Below, one piece after another: positions 1 to 11,470 of a DNA stretch of 64,000 nucleotides. The DNA lies in assembly GCF_000247695.1 (NCBI RefSeq), contig NW_004624843.1, positions 2,464,295 through 2,528,294 of the forward strand. Reading direction: 5' to 3'. How positions within the stretch are numbered: the first letter of the stretch is position 1; every line of letters starts with the position of its first letter. A program made the translations under genes and the position numbers. This DNA comes from Heterocephalus glaber (Eukaryota > Chordata > Mammalia > Rodentia > Bathyergidae). Below the pieces are notes generated by a model. That model was given only the letters and a program-made list of their open reading frames with translations. It made no database searches and was not told the origin of the DNA.

Positions 1-2866
1 TTAGTGCATGGTGAGAGATATAGGTCTAGTTTTAATCTTTGGCAAGTTGAAACCCAATTTTTCCAGCACTATTTATTAAAGAGGCTATCCTTCCTCAAGT
101 GAGGGTGTTTGGCTCCTTTGTTGAAGATGAGGTGGCTGAGTGTATCTGGAGTTGTTTCTGCATCTTCTAATCTGTTCCACAGGTCCTTGGGTCTGTTTCT
201 TCACCAGTACCATGCTGTTTTTATCACAGTAGTTTTGTAGTATAGTTTCAAGTTGGGGGTTGTGATGCCCCCTGCCATCTCTGTTACCTAGAAGTGCTTT
301 TGCTATTCTAGGTCTCCTCTTGTTTCAAATGAATTTTTGAATTGTTTTCTCAAAGTCCGTGAAGTATGCTGCAAGCATTTCAATTGGGATTGCATTGAAT
401 CTATATAGCATTTTTGGAAGTATGGTCATTTTTACTATGTTGATTCTTCCTATCCAAGAGCAAGGGATGTCATTCCATTTTATGATATCGTCTTCAATCT
501 CCCATTTCAGAATGCTATAGTTTTCAGAGAAGAGTTCTTTGATTTCTTGTTAGGTTGATTCCTAGGTATTTCATTTTTTTAGATGCTATTGTGAAAGGAA
601 TTATTTGCCCTATTTCTCTCTCAGTGAATCTGTTGTTGGTGTAGAGGAAAGCAACTGATTTTTGTGTGTTGACCTTATATCCAGCTACTTTACTGAATTT
701 AGTTATTAAGCCTAGAAGACTTTTGGTGGAGTTCTTGGGGTCTTCTATGTAGAGTATCATATAATCTGCAAATAATGACAATTTAACTTTTTCATTACCT
801 ATCTTTATTCCTTTTATTTCTCTCTCTTGTCTAATTGCTGAGGCTAATGTTTCCAAAACTATATTGAACAGGAGTGGTGATAGTGGACAGCCTTGTCTTG
901 TTCCTGATTTTAGTGTGAAGATTTCAATTTTTGACCATTTAGTATGATATTGGCTGTTGGTTTTTCATAGATGGATTTTATCAGATTGAGGTGGGGACCA
1001 TCAATTCCAAATTTGTAGGGTTTTTATCATAAATGCATGTTGGATTTTGTCGAATGATTTTTCTGCATCTATTGTGATGATCATATGTTTTTTGTCTTTG
1101 GTTCTATTGATATAGTGTATTGCATTTATTGATTTGCATATGTTAACCATCCCTGCATCCCTAGGATGAATCCCATTGGTCAGGGTATATGATCTTCTTG
1201 ATGATCTTCTGCATTCTATTTGCCAGTATCCATTCTATTTGCAAGGATTTTTGCATCTATGCTCATTAGTGAGATTGGCCTATAGTTCTCTTTTTCGGTT
1301 GAGTCTTTCTCTGCTTTTGGGATCAAGGTGATGCTTGCTTCCAGGAATGAGTTTGGGAGTATTGCTTCCCTTTCAATTTCATTGAAGAGTTTAAACAGTA
1401 GTGGCAGCAGTTCCTCTCTAAATGTCTTGTAGAATTTGGCCCTGAAGCCATCAGGACCTGGGTTTTTCTTAGTTGGTAAATTTTTGATTACATTTTCAAT
1501 TTCATTGATTGAAATTGGGTTGTTTAGAATTTTTAGGTCTTCTTCATTCAACTTTGATAATTCTTACATATCTAGGAATCTGTCCATTTCTTCTGTGTTT
1601 TCCATCTTATTGGCATATATGTTCTCAAAGTAGGTATTGATGATCCTCTCAATTCCTGCTGGGTCCGTTGTAATTTCATCCTTTTCATTCCTAGTTGCAT
1701 GGATTTGGGTCTTTTCTTTCCCTTTTTTAATAATGTTGGTTAAGGGTTTCTCAATTTGGTTTATTCTTTCAAAGAACCAACTCTTGGCTTCATTGAATTT
1801 TTTGTATCATTCTCTTAGTCTCCATTGCATTGATTTCTGCTCTGATCTTTATAATTTCTTCCCTTGTATGAGCTTTGGGTTTGTCCTGCTCTTCTTTTTT
1901 CTAGAAGCTTGAGATTCAGCACCAGGTTGCATAATTGAGCTCCTCCTGTTTTCCTCATGTGAGTATTCACTGCTATGAATTTCTCTAGTGAGACTGCTTT
2001 CATTGTGTCCCATAGATTCAGATATGTTGTATTGGGTCTTTTAACTGTAGGAACTGTCTCATTTCTTCTTTAATTTATTCTGTGACCCATTGGTTGTTCA
2101 AAAGTATGCTGTTCAGTTTCCATGTGTTTATGAAATTCTTGCAGTTTCTTTTGCTATTGATCTCCAATTTCATCACACTATTTTCTGATAATATACAGGT
2201 GATAACTTCAATTCCTTTGTACTTACTTACACATGTTCTATGACAGAGTATGTGGTCTGTTTTGGAGAATGACCCATGTGAACCTGAAAAGAATGTGTAT
2301 TGTGATTTTGTGGGGTGAAACACTCTATAAACATGTTAAGTTCATTTGTTCAAGAGTTTGATTGAATTCTAGTATTTCATTGCTTAGTTTTTGTCTAGTT
2401 GATCTATCTATTTGTGACATTGGGATATTGAGGACCCCTACTACTACTGTATTTGTACTCATTTGATTTGTCATGTCCATTAGTATTTGTTTTATATAGT
2501 TGGGTGCACCAATGTTTGGTGCATATGTATTTATGATGGTCATCTCTTCCTCTTGGATTGTTCACTTTAAAAGGATGTAACATCCTTCTTTTTCTCTCTT
2601 AATCAGTATTGGTTTGAAATACACTTGATCTGCAAATAGGATAGCTACTCCTGCTTGTTTTTGGGTTCCTGTCACATGAAGTATTGTTTTCCACTCTTTA
2701 CTTTCAGTCTATGAGTTTCTTTTTAAATTAAATATGTTTCTTGCATGCAGCATATTGTTGGATCTTGTTTCTTGACCCATTCTGCCAGTCTATATCTTTT
2801 GATTGATGAATTGAGACCATTAACATTGATGTTTATAACTGATATGTATTGACTTATTATTGTCAT
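1..2866 (-). pseudogene. L1 LINE ORF2 remnant (endonuclease + reverse transcriptase), truncated by window edge
   Basis: L1 ORF2 encodes an APE-type endonuclease and a reverse transcriptase that carry out target-primed reverse transcription. A plausible Met lies at 2864-2866, just after the ORF1 stop. The next ~48 codons read like the endonuclease N-terminus, keeping an Asn in 'NVNG' and a Glu in 'CMQET', then meet a stop at 2723-2725. Further endonuclease pieces lie at 2325-2543 ('INTYAPN', 'DRSTRQK') and 2075-2323 ('YTFFSGSHGSFSKTDHIL') in different frames. The RT start is at 1216-1551 ('KNPGPDGF', 'NYRPISLM'). The RT active-site piece is at 524-856, where the catalytic F-A-D-D box reads F-A-D-Y (Tyr codon 761-763). 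Sequence nearer position 1 resembles the C-terminal part of ORF2. Several frameshifts and stops plus the active-site change make it non-functional. Confidence 0.93.
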
Positions 2867-2927
2867 GACTTTTCCTTTTGTTGGATTTTTGTCCTTTGCA
2901 TTTAATTTTTTGCCTTGCCCAATGCAT

Positions 2928-3891
2928 TCATTTGCTGGGCTTCCTGGGGATGTGATCCTCTTTGTCTTTTCCTAGGATATTGTCTAAAATTTTATGGAGT
3001 GCTGTTTTGGTATTTCTGAAGTTCCTAAGGTGCTCTTTGTCATGAAAGTATCTTATTTCTCCATCAATTTTGAAAGATAGTTTTGCAAGGTACATCAGTC
3101 TGGGTTGGAGACTGTTTTCCTTTAGGGCTTGAAATACATCACTCCAAGTTCTTCTTGTCTGGAGGGTTTGCATTGAGAAGTCTGCTGTGATTCTGATGGG
3201 CTTTCCTTTGTATGTGATTTGTTTCTTTTCTCTAACTGCTTGTAGAATTGTTTTCTTCTGTTGGGTTTCTGGAGTCTTAACTATTACATATATATGCCTA
3301 TGTGTAGATTTTTTTTGATCAAGGCTAGTTGGAGTCCTATATGCCTCACTTACCTGTATGTCAAGTTCTTTTTCCCTCCTTGGGAAGTTTTCTGCCATCA
3401 CTTCTCTGAACAGTCTTTTTTATGTTGTCTGCACTCTCTCCTGTTCCTTCCTTGACTCTGATCAGTCTTATGTTATTCTTCTTTGTATCATCTAGCAGCT
3501 GCTGGATTGATTTCTTGTGGTCCCTTACAATTTTAAAGCAATTTTTCTTTTCCTTGTCAGTAATTGCAGTCTTATCTTCTATATGTGAAATTGTGTCCTC
3601 ACATTGGTTCATTCTGCTGCATAGATTTTCAATGGAATTTTTAAGCTCTTGGAAATCTGTTTGCATCTGTTTTATGGATTCCATTTGTTTTCTATGTTGA
3701 GATTCCATCATGTTCCTCAGCTCCTCTATTTTTTTAACTGTGACCTCTCTAGATTTATTAATCATTTCTTGCACTATGGACACAATCTCTGCTATTATCT
3801 GAGAAATTATTTCTGATTTTTTTTTCCAGATGCTCTTTTGTTGCCAGTTCAGGGAGTCCAGGTGGTTAAGTATCAGATTGTTCCTTCTCAT
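2928..3891 (-). pseudogene. L1 LINE ORF1 (RNA-binding chaperone) with one frameshift
   Basis: L1 ORF1p is a trimeric RNA-binding protein that packages L1 RNA. Two overlapping frames cover it. Positions 3361-3891 give 176 residues, starting at a Met in 'MRRNNLILNHL', with a long charged heptad-like coiled coil (about residues 30-140) and the start of the RRM ('NNIRLIRVKEG'). Positions 2928-3401 give the rest of the RRM and the C-terminal domain ('ENFPRREKELDIQVSEAYRTP', 'GKPIRITADFS', 'SLQPRLMYLAKLSFK'). The frames meet near 3413-3421 in a run of T on the plus strand (A on the coding strand), so one small indel separates them. The total, about 320 residues, is close to normal ORF1p length. The rest reads well, so this is a fairly young copy. 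Confidence 0.92.
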
Positions 3892-4175
3892 TTCCCTTTG
3901 GGGTTGCTTTAGGTCATCTGGAAGTCTGGTTTTGAGACTTGTTTAGGTGTCTTCTCATTTCAAGGTGGGGGGTTGGGGTTTTTTTGATGGTATCCGCACA
4001 GCTCACCTCCTTGGTGCTGGGATCAGCTCTGGTTCTCGGCACTGGGGATGGTGGTACAGTGCCCCAGAAGGCTCTTCCTCAGTGCTGGGGCCTGCTCTGC
4101 TCCTTGTTGCTGGGGGGGATGGTATAGTGGCCTAGAAGGCTCCTTCTTGGCACTGGGGGGCGCACTTGGTGTTTT
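3892..4175 (-). promoter_or_regulatory. L1 5' UTR with repeated GC-rich block
   Basis: This GC-rich stretch lies immediately upstream of ORF1 on the minus strand, where the internal L1 promoter should be. It contains two similar blocks about 68 bp apart: 'ccagaaggctcttcctc' around 4064-4080 and 'ctagaaggctccttctt' around 4132-4148, each preceded by a G-run followed by 'ATGGT'. This looks like a repeated promoter unit, as rodent L1s often have. The upstream edge, where GC content drops near 4165-4175, is approximate. No TSD can be tested because the 3' end lies outside the window. Confidence 0.7.
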
Positions 4176-4398
4176 CTAATGAGAAATGTAAAGCTAGTTT
4201 TCCGCTTATTCTTTGCCAGGTAACAGTGTTTATTCTTTGGAAAAAAGAAATATCCATGTATTCTCACCCATGAAAATGTCAAAATTAATCATGTGTTTAA
4301 ATGCTGTATTCGTCATTCATCTTGTTCAGCATTCTGTTAATTTTAATGAGTTGAGTTTACTTTCAACCCTGGAAAATTCTCTCACATTATTTATTTAT
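4176..4398. other. unassigned sequence upstream of the L1
   Basis: AT-rich sequence with no coding signal and no repeat family that I recognise. It is the 5' flank of the L1 insertion. Confidence 0.5.
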
Positions 4399-4474
4399 TT
4401 GCAGTGCTAGGGTTGAACATAGGGCTTTGAGCATGTAGGCACGTATTCTACCACTGAGCTACATGCCTGGTCTT
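4399..4474 (-). mobile_element. ID-type SINE (tRNA-derived)
   Basis: Read on the minus strand, it carries a pol III A-box-like 'atgtagctcagtggtagaa' and, about 35 bp later, a B-box-like 'atgttcaaccct', ending in 'agcactgc' and an A/T-rich tail. This is the layout of rodent ID elements. It is diverged from the other copies here, so it is an older insertion. Confidence 0.8.
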
Positions 4475-5489
4475 CTCCACCATTGTTTCATTGATAACTT
4501 CTTCTCATCCATTTCTTACCTTCACAAACCACTCTGTAGGTAAACCTGGGTCTGAAAGACTAATTATTTTCTTAAGATAGATTCCAAGAAGATAAGATAG
4601 TGGGCCAATGTTTATGTCTATTTTATAGCACTTTATAAATATTACCAAATTATTCTCCTGAATGGTAGGTCCAATTCACATTTCTAATTTTTAAAAAAAG
4701 TATTAAATAGGTCTTTAAATATAAATGACACCTTAGGGATATATTTAAGTGACATACATAAACTTAAATCAAATCAGTCATTTTCTCTTTCCTTTTTTCA
4801 GTCACACAGTGAAATAATTTTATGTTTTTCTTTTATAAAGGATTGTACACAATATTGTTAATTTTATGTCACCCTCTGGAAAAATTAAGATGAATGTCAT
4901 CCTGAATATGCTGAAGCTCAGAAGATAAGTACACTTTGGCATAGCTCATAAATGAATTTGATATAACTAGCCTTAGCCAGATCTGGGCTACATTTATGTT
5001 TAATATTACTGAATATGTCTCTCGAGGTCAAATAAATTGGTAAAACCAATAATCAATCCTTATCCAACCAAATTATGATAAATTTTGAGTAAATTAAGAT
5101 GATAAAAAGATCTAGTTTCAGTTATAATGATCTTAGAAATGAAAGCCATTTGAATTTTGCCTCCTATTCTCTGGTGATAATATTTTCTTCTGTGTTTTTG
5201 TGCGTACTTAAGCCAGCCAGTAAGTTGGACTGATTTTAAGTGGCTTGGGTTAGGAGTATTTATTTCATCTGTCTTAATGTTTTCTAGATAAAAAGTATAT
5301 TTGATAGTTAACCTTTCTAGAGGAAAAATGAGCCTTCACTGCTTGTATATACAGCATAACCTCACAAAGTCATTGACAAAGCAACAGACGAATGAGAATT
5401 TTTAGGAACAAAAATATTTTAATATATACAAAATTTATGTAATGCATATTTCTGACGTCCTACATAACTGTGCCACTGTGCCACCTTTT
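4475..5489. other. unassigned AT-rich sequence
   Basis: No long open frame, no splice-flanked exon-like stretch and no repeat that I can name. Confidence 0.5.
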
Positions 5490-5690
5490 GGGTTCTATTG
5501 TTGTTGCTGGGGAATAAACCTAGGACCTTCACATTGATCTACATCCCAAGCCTCTTTAAATATTTTTATTGTGAGACAGGGTCTTGCCAAATGGCTGTTA
5601 TCGAGGTTGGGCTTGAACTTACAGTCCTCCTGCCTTAGCCTCTTAGTGTGCTGGGGTTACAAGCATGCCCACTACACTTGGCTCTTACTT
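5490..5690 (-). mobile_element. B1-dID-like composite SINE
   Basis: On the minus strand a 7SL-derived B1 body (about 5558-5687: 'ccccagcacactaagaggct', 'gaccctgtctcacaa') is followed by an A/T linker and then an ID-like tRNA segment ('gggatgtagatcaatgtg', 'ggtttattccccagcaac') at about 5495-5552. B1 joined to a downstream ID part is the known B1-dID/B4 architecture of rodents. It is clearly diverged and so old. Confidence 0.7.
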
Positions 5691-6060
5691 TCTTATATTT
5701 AGTCAACTGGAGACATCTATAGAAGTTTTTAGGATGAGAGGAGAAAGAAGTTAGGGTACTGCTTTTCAGACTCTCTTCCTGATGGGAGTTGGTTGTGTTT
5801 CTCTAAAGAAGGACATGGCATCTGCCATGCAGTTTTCTCCTGCAAAAGCAACCAGCCCCTGCTTCCCCTTCTTACTCATTCCAGGTGGGATGTGATAACA
5901 GCATCTCTTCACCACTCATTGCTGCACCTTTCTTTATTGCATCTCTTACCCATGGATCCCCTTTATAAACAGTTTCCTATGCCAGCTGTCCTTAATCATC
6001 CTGCTTGAATAGGTCATTTGTTTCTTGCTGGGATCCTGACTGATGGATGCACTCAGGCAT
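5691..6060 (+). mobile_element. possible ancient LTR 3' part
   Basis: The block ends in 'gtttcttgctgggatcctga' followed by 'ctgatgg', with upstream 'cctttataaacag', resembling the ends of old mammalian ERVL/MaLR-class LTRs. A 71-codon open frame at 5793-6008 has no recognisable domain and is probably chance. Family and ends are uncertain. Confidence 0.3.
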
Positions 6061-7089
6061 GGAGTCTGCTTAATAAGAGTTCCTTTGTTTTTTGTTCATC
6101 TATATTAATAGTGACTGTCCCTTGAAATAAAAATCAGTGTTCACTAAAAATAAATATTTGTAATAAAGTTGATCTGTTGTAAAACTTGTTCTGAATGTAT
6201 TGATCTACTCTATTAAGAATGACATTGAACATAGGTTTCCTTTGAAGGAAGTTCTGCCTAGGTTTTGCAAAAAACCAGATAAATGAATGAGTTTGATGCT
6301 CTCCATAGAATTTCCCAGTAAATTCTTTACCTTGTTCACAGAATCAGTCTGTACACTTACCTGTTAGTTATGCAGGATCCAGTAACACAGGAAGATAAGT
6401 TTTGGTTTTCTTTTGCAACTCGGGTGGTTGATTTTGATCATTTTAATATCAATCAAGAACCAGTAGGCTGTATTGCAATAGAAAAAAAATAAATTTCTTC
6501 ACTTAGGGAAGAAGGAATTTTTTAATATTACTACACAGTATTTTGTTTATTTATGTCACTTTGATTCAAGTTTTATTTGATTTAATTGCATGTGTTCTTC
6601 AAGGATTTTTAATAATTTGTAATTGTCTTTATTTTATGCATTCTTTACACTCATTATATATTTTCTAGCTACAGAAATGTAATACATTTATGGATGATTA
6701 AGGTCCTTTAATAAAAGACACTATAGAATGAAATATACAAATCAAATGTGATTTTGTCATAAAAAGTTTCAGAACATGTTATGTCTGTAAGAGATTAATT
6801 ACTTATTTTATAAAAAGGACCACATGTACATAAAATCATTAGATCATATTGTACACATTCTGAAATTGTCATAATTCCAATAATCAGAGCAACAATATAA
6901 TGCATCGTACAATATTCGTCTTCCTTATAATAGATTTGCCTAAGATGCTCTTCAGTAAATAGCACTTGGTCAAATACTTCTATTTAAATCTTTGGCTTGG
7001 TTTGAGGAATCAGCTTTTATATGTGTAGACCATGCAGCTAATTTTTTTCTTTTTTCTATGTCATTCTGTTTTCTTTTGTTTTGTGTATT
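6061..7089. other. unassigned AT-rich sequence
   Basis: Strongly AT-rich, no coding signal, nothing recognised. Confidence 0.5.
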
Positions 7090-7165
7090 GCAGTGCTGAG
7101 GATTCCCGCCAGTGTCTTTCACATGCTAGGCAAGCACTGTACTACTGAGCTATAGCCCTAGATCT
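7090..7165 (-). mobile_element. ID-type SINE
   Basis: Minus-strand reading shows 'agggctatagctcagtagta' (A-box region), 'gcttgcctagcatgtg' and a terminal 'cagcactgcaat'. It is a typical tRNA-derived ID core with moderate divergence. Confidence 0.8.
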
Positions 7166-8454
7166 ATAGCTTAACAAAGAAAAAATTCCTAGGTATGTGT
7201 AAAAAAATTAATTCAGGAAGCAAGTGAATAAAAATATCAAATGAAAGACTAAACTCAATAGTACTATTATTACTTCTACCAAAGTTTAAAATGGTTTTCT
7301 CTTTTGTCTGAATGCATCTTCAGTGAAATTTTAGAACATTTGATCTCATGTGATTTAACTTAAAAATGCACCTCATCTCTACGAAGAGGAAATATGATGA
7401 GAAGCAATAACTGTCACCATGGGTGTTTCCAGTTCTTCGCTGTATAATGAGAAGAAGAGCAGTACAAGATAGAAGACAAAATAAAATAATGCCTATTTGC
7501 TTTGAATTGTAGAAAATCTGTTTGTATAAAACCTACAGTAAGAAGAGGCTGATCAGATTTTCCTGGGCTGTCAATCACCAAGAAACACTAACAGATTTCA
7601 GAGGCCTGGTGGGCCATGCAGAAGGTTAGTGTTTCCACTTATGGCTTCTGTCCCTCATCAAAAGAACCTCATTGGAGTCACTTCCTGTGGTGCACTTAAT
7701 GAATTCCCTTACATGGAATGTACATATGTGACAAATCCATGTTACCTATAATCAATCCCATGCTGTTTTTGATTGGCCAATGTTTTATTTATTAGAACTC
7801 ACAAAATGTTTTCCTTCAGGTAATGGCTTTTGGTGTATCTCTAGTAATAAATGGTGGGCAGGGATGCGAACTTGATGACAAGAGAGAGGACTAGAGCTCC
7901 ATTAATCTCTGTAAACAAGAGAGGGAAAATGAGGATCAAGATCTTATAAAGTAAAAGTAAATTACTGGAAGACAGAGAAATAAAAGAGCTGACTGTGCAT
8001 CTGAGAAGAAGAAGAACAGACAGCTCTCACTGAGATTTTTTTTCCTAGGGAAATGCTATACACTGTATGTAGGTAATCTCTATGTCCAGTCTCCTGTAAA
8101 AAAACATCAGCATGTTCTAAATAGATCATTAATGCTTTTCTTTCATATTTGTTTGCATTTTAAAAATACAACAGAAATTTTCTGGAAGTTATAATTATCA
8201 GCCTATTTTCAGTACTTCACTACCAACCACCAGGCACTTTTTAAAAATGGCAATTTAAACTTAGGAATGACCTTGATGAAACCATGAAGATGTTAACGTT
8301 AGTACATATCAAACCTTAGAAAATCTTACATATACATCATTTTAATACTCTGAGAATGAAATGAGATGGAAGACTAAAGCATCCTGTTACAAAGCCAAGT
8401 ATGATAGTTAGGTTTACTTGTTTTATATTGTGGTTTTGTTTTGTTTATTTGTTT
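7166..8454. other. unassigned sequence
   Basis: No gene and no named repeat seen. Short open frames show no domain or biased codon pattern. Confidence 0.45.
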
Positions 8455-8577
8455 GTTGTTGAGGCTGAGGTTTTATTATGTCACCCAGGCTGGCCTTGAA
8501 CTCCTGGCTCAAGGGATGGTCCTGCCTCAGCATCCTGAGTAGCTGGGAGACAGGAGTGTGCCACGATCCCCAACTCG
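8455..8577 (-). mobile_element. 7SL-derived SINE (old B1/PB1 or FLAM-like monomer)
   Basis: The plus strand reads as the antisense of a 7SL-type monomer: 'tatgtcacccaggctggcct', 'tgaactcctggctcaag', 'ctgcctcagcatcctgagta' and 'gctgggagacaggagtgtgc'. The segment around 'ctcctggctcaag' is closer to early 7SL monomers than to the other B1 copies in this window, suggesting an old proto-B1 insertion. Confidence 0.75.
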
Positions 8578-8957
8578 ATGGCTATTTCAAGGAAGAGTCA
8601 TTGTGATTGGCTGAGTTGCAGTCATGACTAACTCCTCTGTCACAGAACATGATTTTTCCTTGGAAAATAACTGAGAGACAAGTTATTCACAGGATAGTCA
8701 TCAGACATTGTCTAGAAAATGAACCAAAGGAAACTGTGAAGAAAGAAAAAACTAATAGCAATTGTTGCCAAAAGAAGATCTGAATTTTCAAGTAAACCTT
8801 CTAAAATGTTTCTTGTCTATAGTGAATCTGATGGCTTAAAGATGATAGATTTGTGCACAATGATGACATTTTATATCATATGATAAAATACACAGACTTT
8901 TGGAAAATCCGAATATCTCACTAAAACAATATGTCCAAATGACCAAGGCATCACTTT
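8578..8957. other. unassigned sequence
   Basis: AT-rich, nothing recognised. Confidence 0.45.
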
Positions 8958-9403
8958 TTGAGACTCATAGGACTCAGAAGCAGGCTGTAGTTTATTACAA
9001 CAATCATCAAATGAAAAATACACTCACACATATCACACAAAGACATCACGTGGAGTCTGAAAAAATCCAAGTCCAGGCTGGAGAAGTTCTTTTCCTTCCA
9101 GGAGTGATCATACAAAATGCACTTCTTTCTCCACCAGCAAAATGCAGCAAAACATGGGTGGTATTTCTGACCAGGGATAAGTAGTTGAAAATTATGTTCC
9201 AGGGCTTTTATTGGTTGGAGCTGGGTCAGGTAGGCACAATGATCACCTTCCACCACTGAAATTCCAGACTCCTGGAAGAAAACAAGGTGTTTATCTACCA
9301 GGGTGAGGATAGAAGTTTTGTCTGTAAAAGGAACATCCCAAAAGCCAACTTTACATATGCCAGGAAGGCCTACCTGCAATAGGCCTTTCTAGACATAGAA
9401 ACT
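8958..9403 (-). mobile_element. candidate solitary LTR
   Basis: On the minus strand the block has an LTR-like order: a CCAAT/TATA-like stretch 'ccaaccaataaaagccctgg' near 9207-9226, then about 220 bp later a polyadenylation signal AATAAA (8991-8996 in complement) followed by 'ctacagcctgcttctgag'. It can be bounded by TG...CA at 9403 and 8958, but I found no convincing TSD. Open frames on both strands (94 and 142 codons) overlap here, match nothing I know, and are probably incidental. Family unassigned. Confidence 0.45.
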
Positions 9404-10012
9404 TCAGTTAGCTATACTAGCTCATTCCTGTATAATCATGCTACAAAATCATGAGTGGGGTAAAGATCTCTTCTCAACACAAGAGGAACAATAGGTTTTG
9501 TTGTAACAGACTGTACTGTAATTTATGATAAAGTTTCAAAGTCCATCTTAAAACAAACTTTAAAAAATAACCAATTGTTGAGTTTTAATATAGAATCAAA
9601 GAGAAGATCTGTAGTTACCATTAAAGATCACTAAAATTCTGACATCTTTCCCGGCTATACATCTTGGTGAAGCTGGATTTTGCTTCCATCTATTTCAACA
9701 TTGAAAGCAGCACAGTTAATAGCATTCAGAAGCAGATATGGGAAATAAACTCTCTTCTGTTAAGAAAGACATTAAATCCAAATGCAGAAATGAAAATTAT
9801 GCCCTTCCTTCTTAAATTTTTGTTTAAAATTTTTTTTACCAAAGTATGTTACTCCTGTTAGCAAATAAAGTTTATTAGTTCTGTTTAAGAATGAATTGAT
9901 AAAGAAATATTTTAAAGTTTTGTTTTAATTTATAATGTCAAAACAGCTATAGAGTTATAGAAAGAACCTGTATAAATAAAAACTAAGTTCTTTAGTAAAA
10001 AAACCCTATATA
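9404..10012. other. unassigned AT-rich sequence
   Basis: A 65-codon open frame at 9664-9861 has no recognisable features. Nothing else recognised. Confidence 0.45.
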
Positions 10013-10070
10013 AATATATATATATATATATATATCGAGAGAGAGAGAGAGAGAGACAGACAGATATATC
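10013..10070. repeat. compound microsatellite (TA)n-(GA)n-(CAGA)n
   Basis: An uninterrupted TA run passes directly into a GA run and then a short GACA/CAGA run. It is a simple sequence repeat, likely variable in length between individuals. Confidence 0.95.
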
Positions 10071-10404
10071 AGAAAGTTTGAGAAATGCCAGCTTAAAATC
10101 GTAAGCCATGAGTTCAGGGAATTTATAACTAGTATTGTTAATTCCTTTTTATTTAAATGCCAATACAGTAAGAGTTTCAAAAGTTGTGGAAGCCGAACAC
10201 TGGGCTTGAGTTTATGCCAGCAAAGCTGTTTTCAGAAAGATAAATCTAAAGGAGAATTTTGCCAAAATTCAAGTGAACAGTAAGAGGCTGAGTAGAATGT
10301 ACTGCTCTATGCCCTAGCACTGACCTTCTACTTCAGGACAAACATACAAGGGAAAATAGAGCTTTATAATTTCTGCTTTCTATTCTCAATAAGATAGATG
10401 ACTA

Positions 10405-10800
10405 CTTCAGAGACCAATTTGGCAAAATTTCACAGAAGTATGTAGATGCATAATATCCTGGAAATCAACAATTCCATTCCTAAGAAATTGTTCATGACAA
10501 ATTCTTACAGAAATGCTTAAGAAACTTATATGAACATATTCATTGCAGTACAACTGAAGATAGCAAAATAAAATCTGTCCCTTACCCATGTGAAGAACAA
10601 AGTGAGTTTTTTAATATAATGGAATTTTATTTGCAATTTGAAATGAGTGAAGTAGTCTTGCAAATATCAGATTGAATAAATCTCAAAAAATGTCATGCAA
10701 AGTGTAAAAGTTTTCGAAAGATTATGTATGCCATGATATCATTTAAGCAGCTGTTCAAAACATATAAAGCATATGCAAAGTTTTGAGATATTTTCAAAAC
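10405..10800 (+). mobile_element. old L1M fragment (3' part)
   Basis: The phrases 'atcaacaattccattcctaa', 'gaacatattcattgcagtac', 'tataatggaattttatttgc' and 'attgaataaatctcaaaaaa' occur in the order seen near the 3' end of ancient mammalian L1M ORF2/3' UTR sequences. No open frame remains. Confidence 0.65.
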
Positions 10801-11037
10801 AGAACTAAATGCTAGCTTTATGACATAAAATGTCATTTTTCTGTTAAGATTTTCTGTGCTTTCCTTTTCCCCTATATTTACATACTTTCATTTTGATTGC
10901 TACACTTTCTCTTGTAATCGCTACATTTTACATACACACAATATTTCAACATAAACATTTACTTTGTAATAAAATTGCATTCAGTTTGCAAAACTATTGG
11001 GTGACTTAATCTCACTTTTTAGTCAAAGATTCAGACT

Positions 11038-11130
11038 TAGTCACCTCAGGAAAGGCAAAGTGATATGCCCACGGTGACATTCCTTTTAAGTCATAGAGTC
11101 AGAATAAAACACAGGTCTCTGATGATAAAT
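11038..11130 (+). mobile_element. MIR SINE fragment
   Basis: The stretch 'cctcaggaaaggcaaagtga', 'atgcccacggtgacattcc', 'gagtcagaataaaacacagg' follows the conserved MIR core order. It is strongly diverged, as expected for a mammalian-wide element. Confidence 0.6.
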
Positions 11131-11299
11131 TGATGATGTTTAACCTGGGATGCCTGCATGTTAGAGTGATACACACATGACAATTCAGTAGATGTATTAT
11201 TGGTGTATAGGAGTAACAATACCAGTCTCTTAATAATGCTTACAAAACACTGGCTTCTAGGCTCGATTATAAGTAACATTAGATAAGTTAATTACTAGA

Positions 11300-11470
11300 G
11301 TCTAACCCCCTCTCTGCAAGGCATCTACTGTCATTATCTGAGTATGGCAGATGGAGAAATGAGTTCAGAACATTTAAGAAAGTGTCCAAAGTCCTATAGA
11401 AAGAAGTAGCCATACTGAGATTTGAATGCCTGAGGCCACAACTCCCAACCACTTGTCATTCTGCCTTATA
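11300..11470 (+). mobile_element. MIR SINE
   Basis: The order 'tactgtcattatctgagtat', 'gcagatggagaaatgag', 'aagtgtccaaagtcctatag' and 'gagatttgaatgcctgaggc' matches the MIR core region and its 3' part. No open frame, ancient. Confidence 0.65.

Noticed and set aside
8951..9379. 142-codon minus-strand frame overlapping a 94-codon plus-strand frame
   Set aside because: Both lie in a block with LTR-type promoter and polyadenylation signals and match no protein I know.
10013..10070. TA/GA repeat considered as a CRISPR-like or regulatory array
   Set aside because: It is a plain dinucleotide microsatellite with no spacers.
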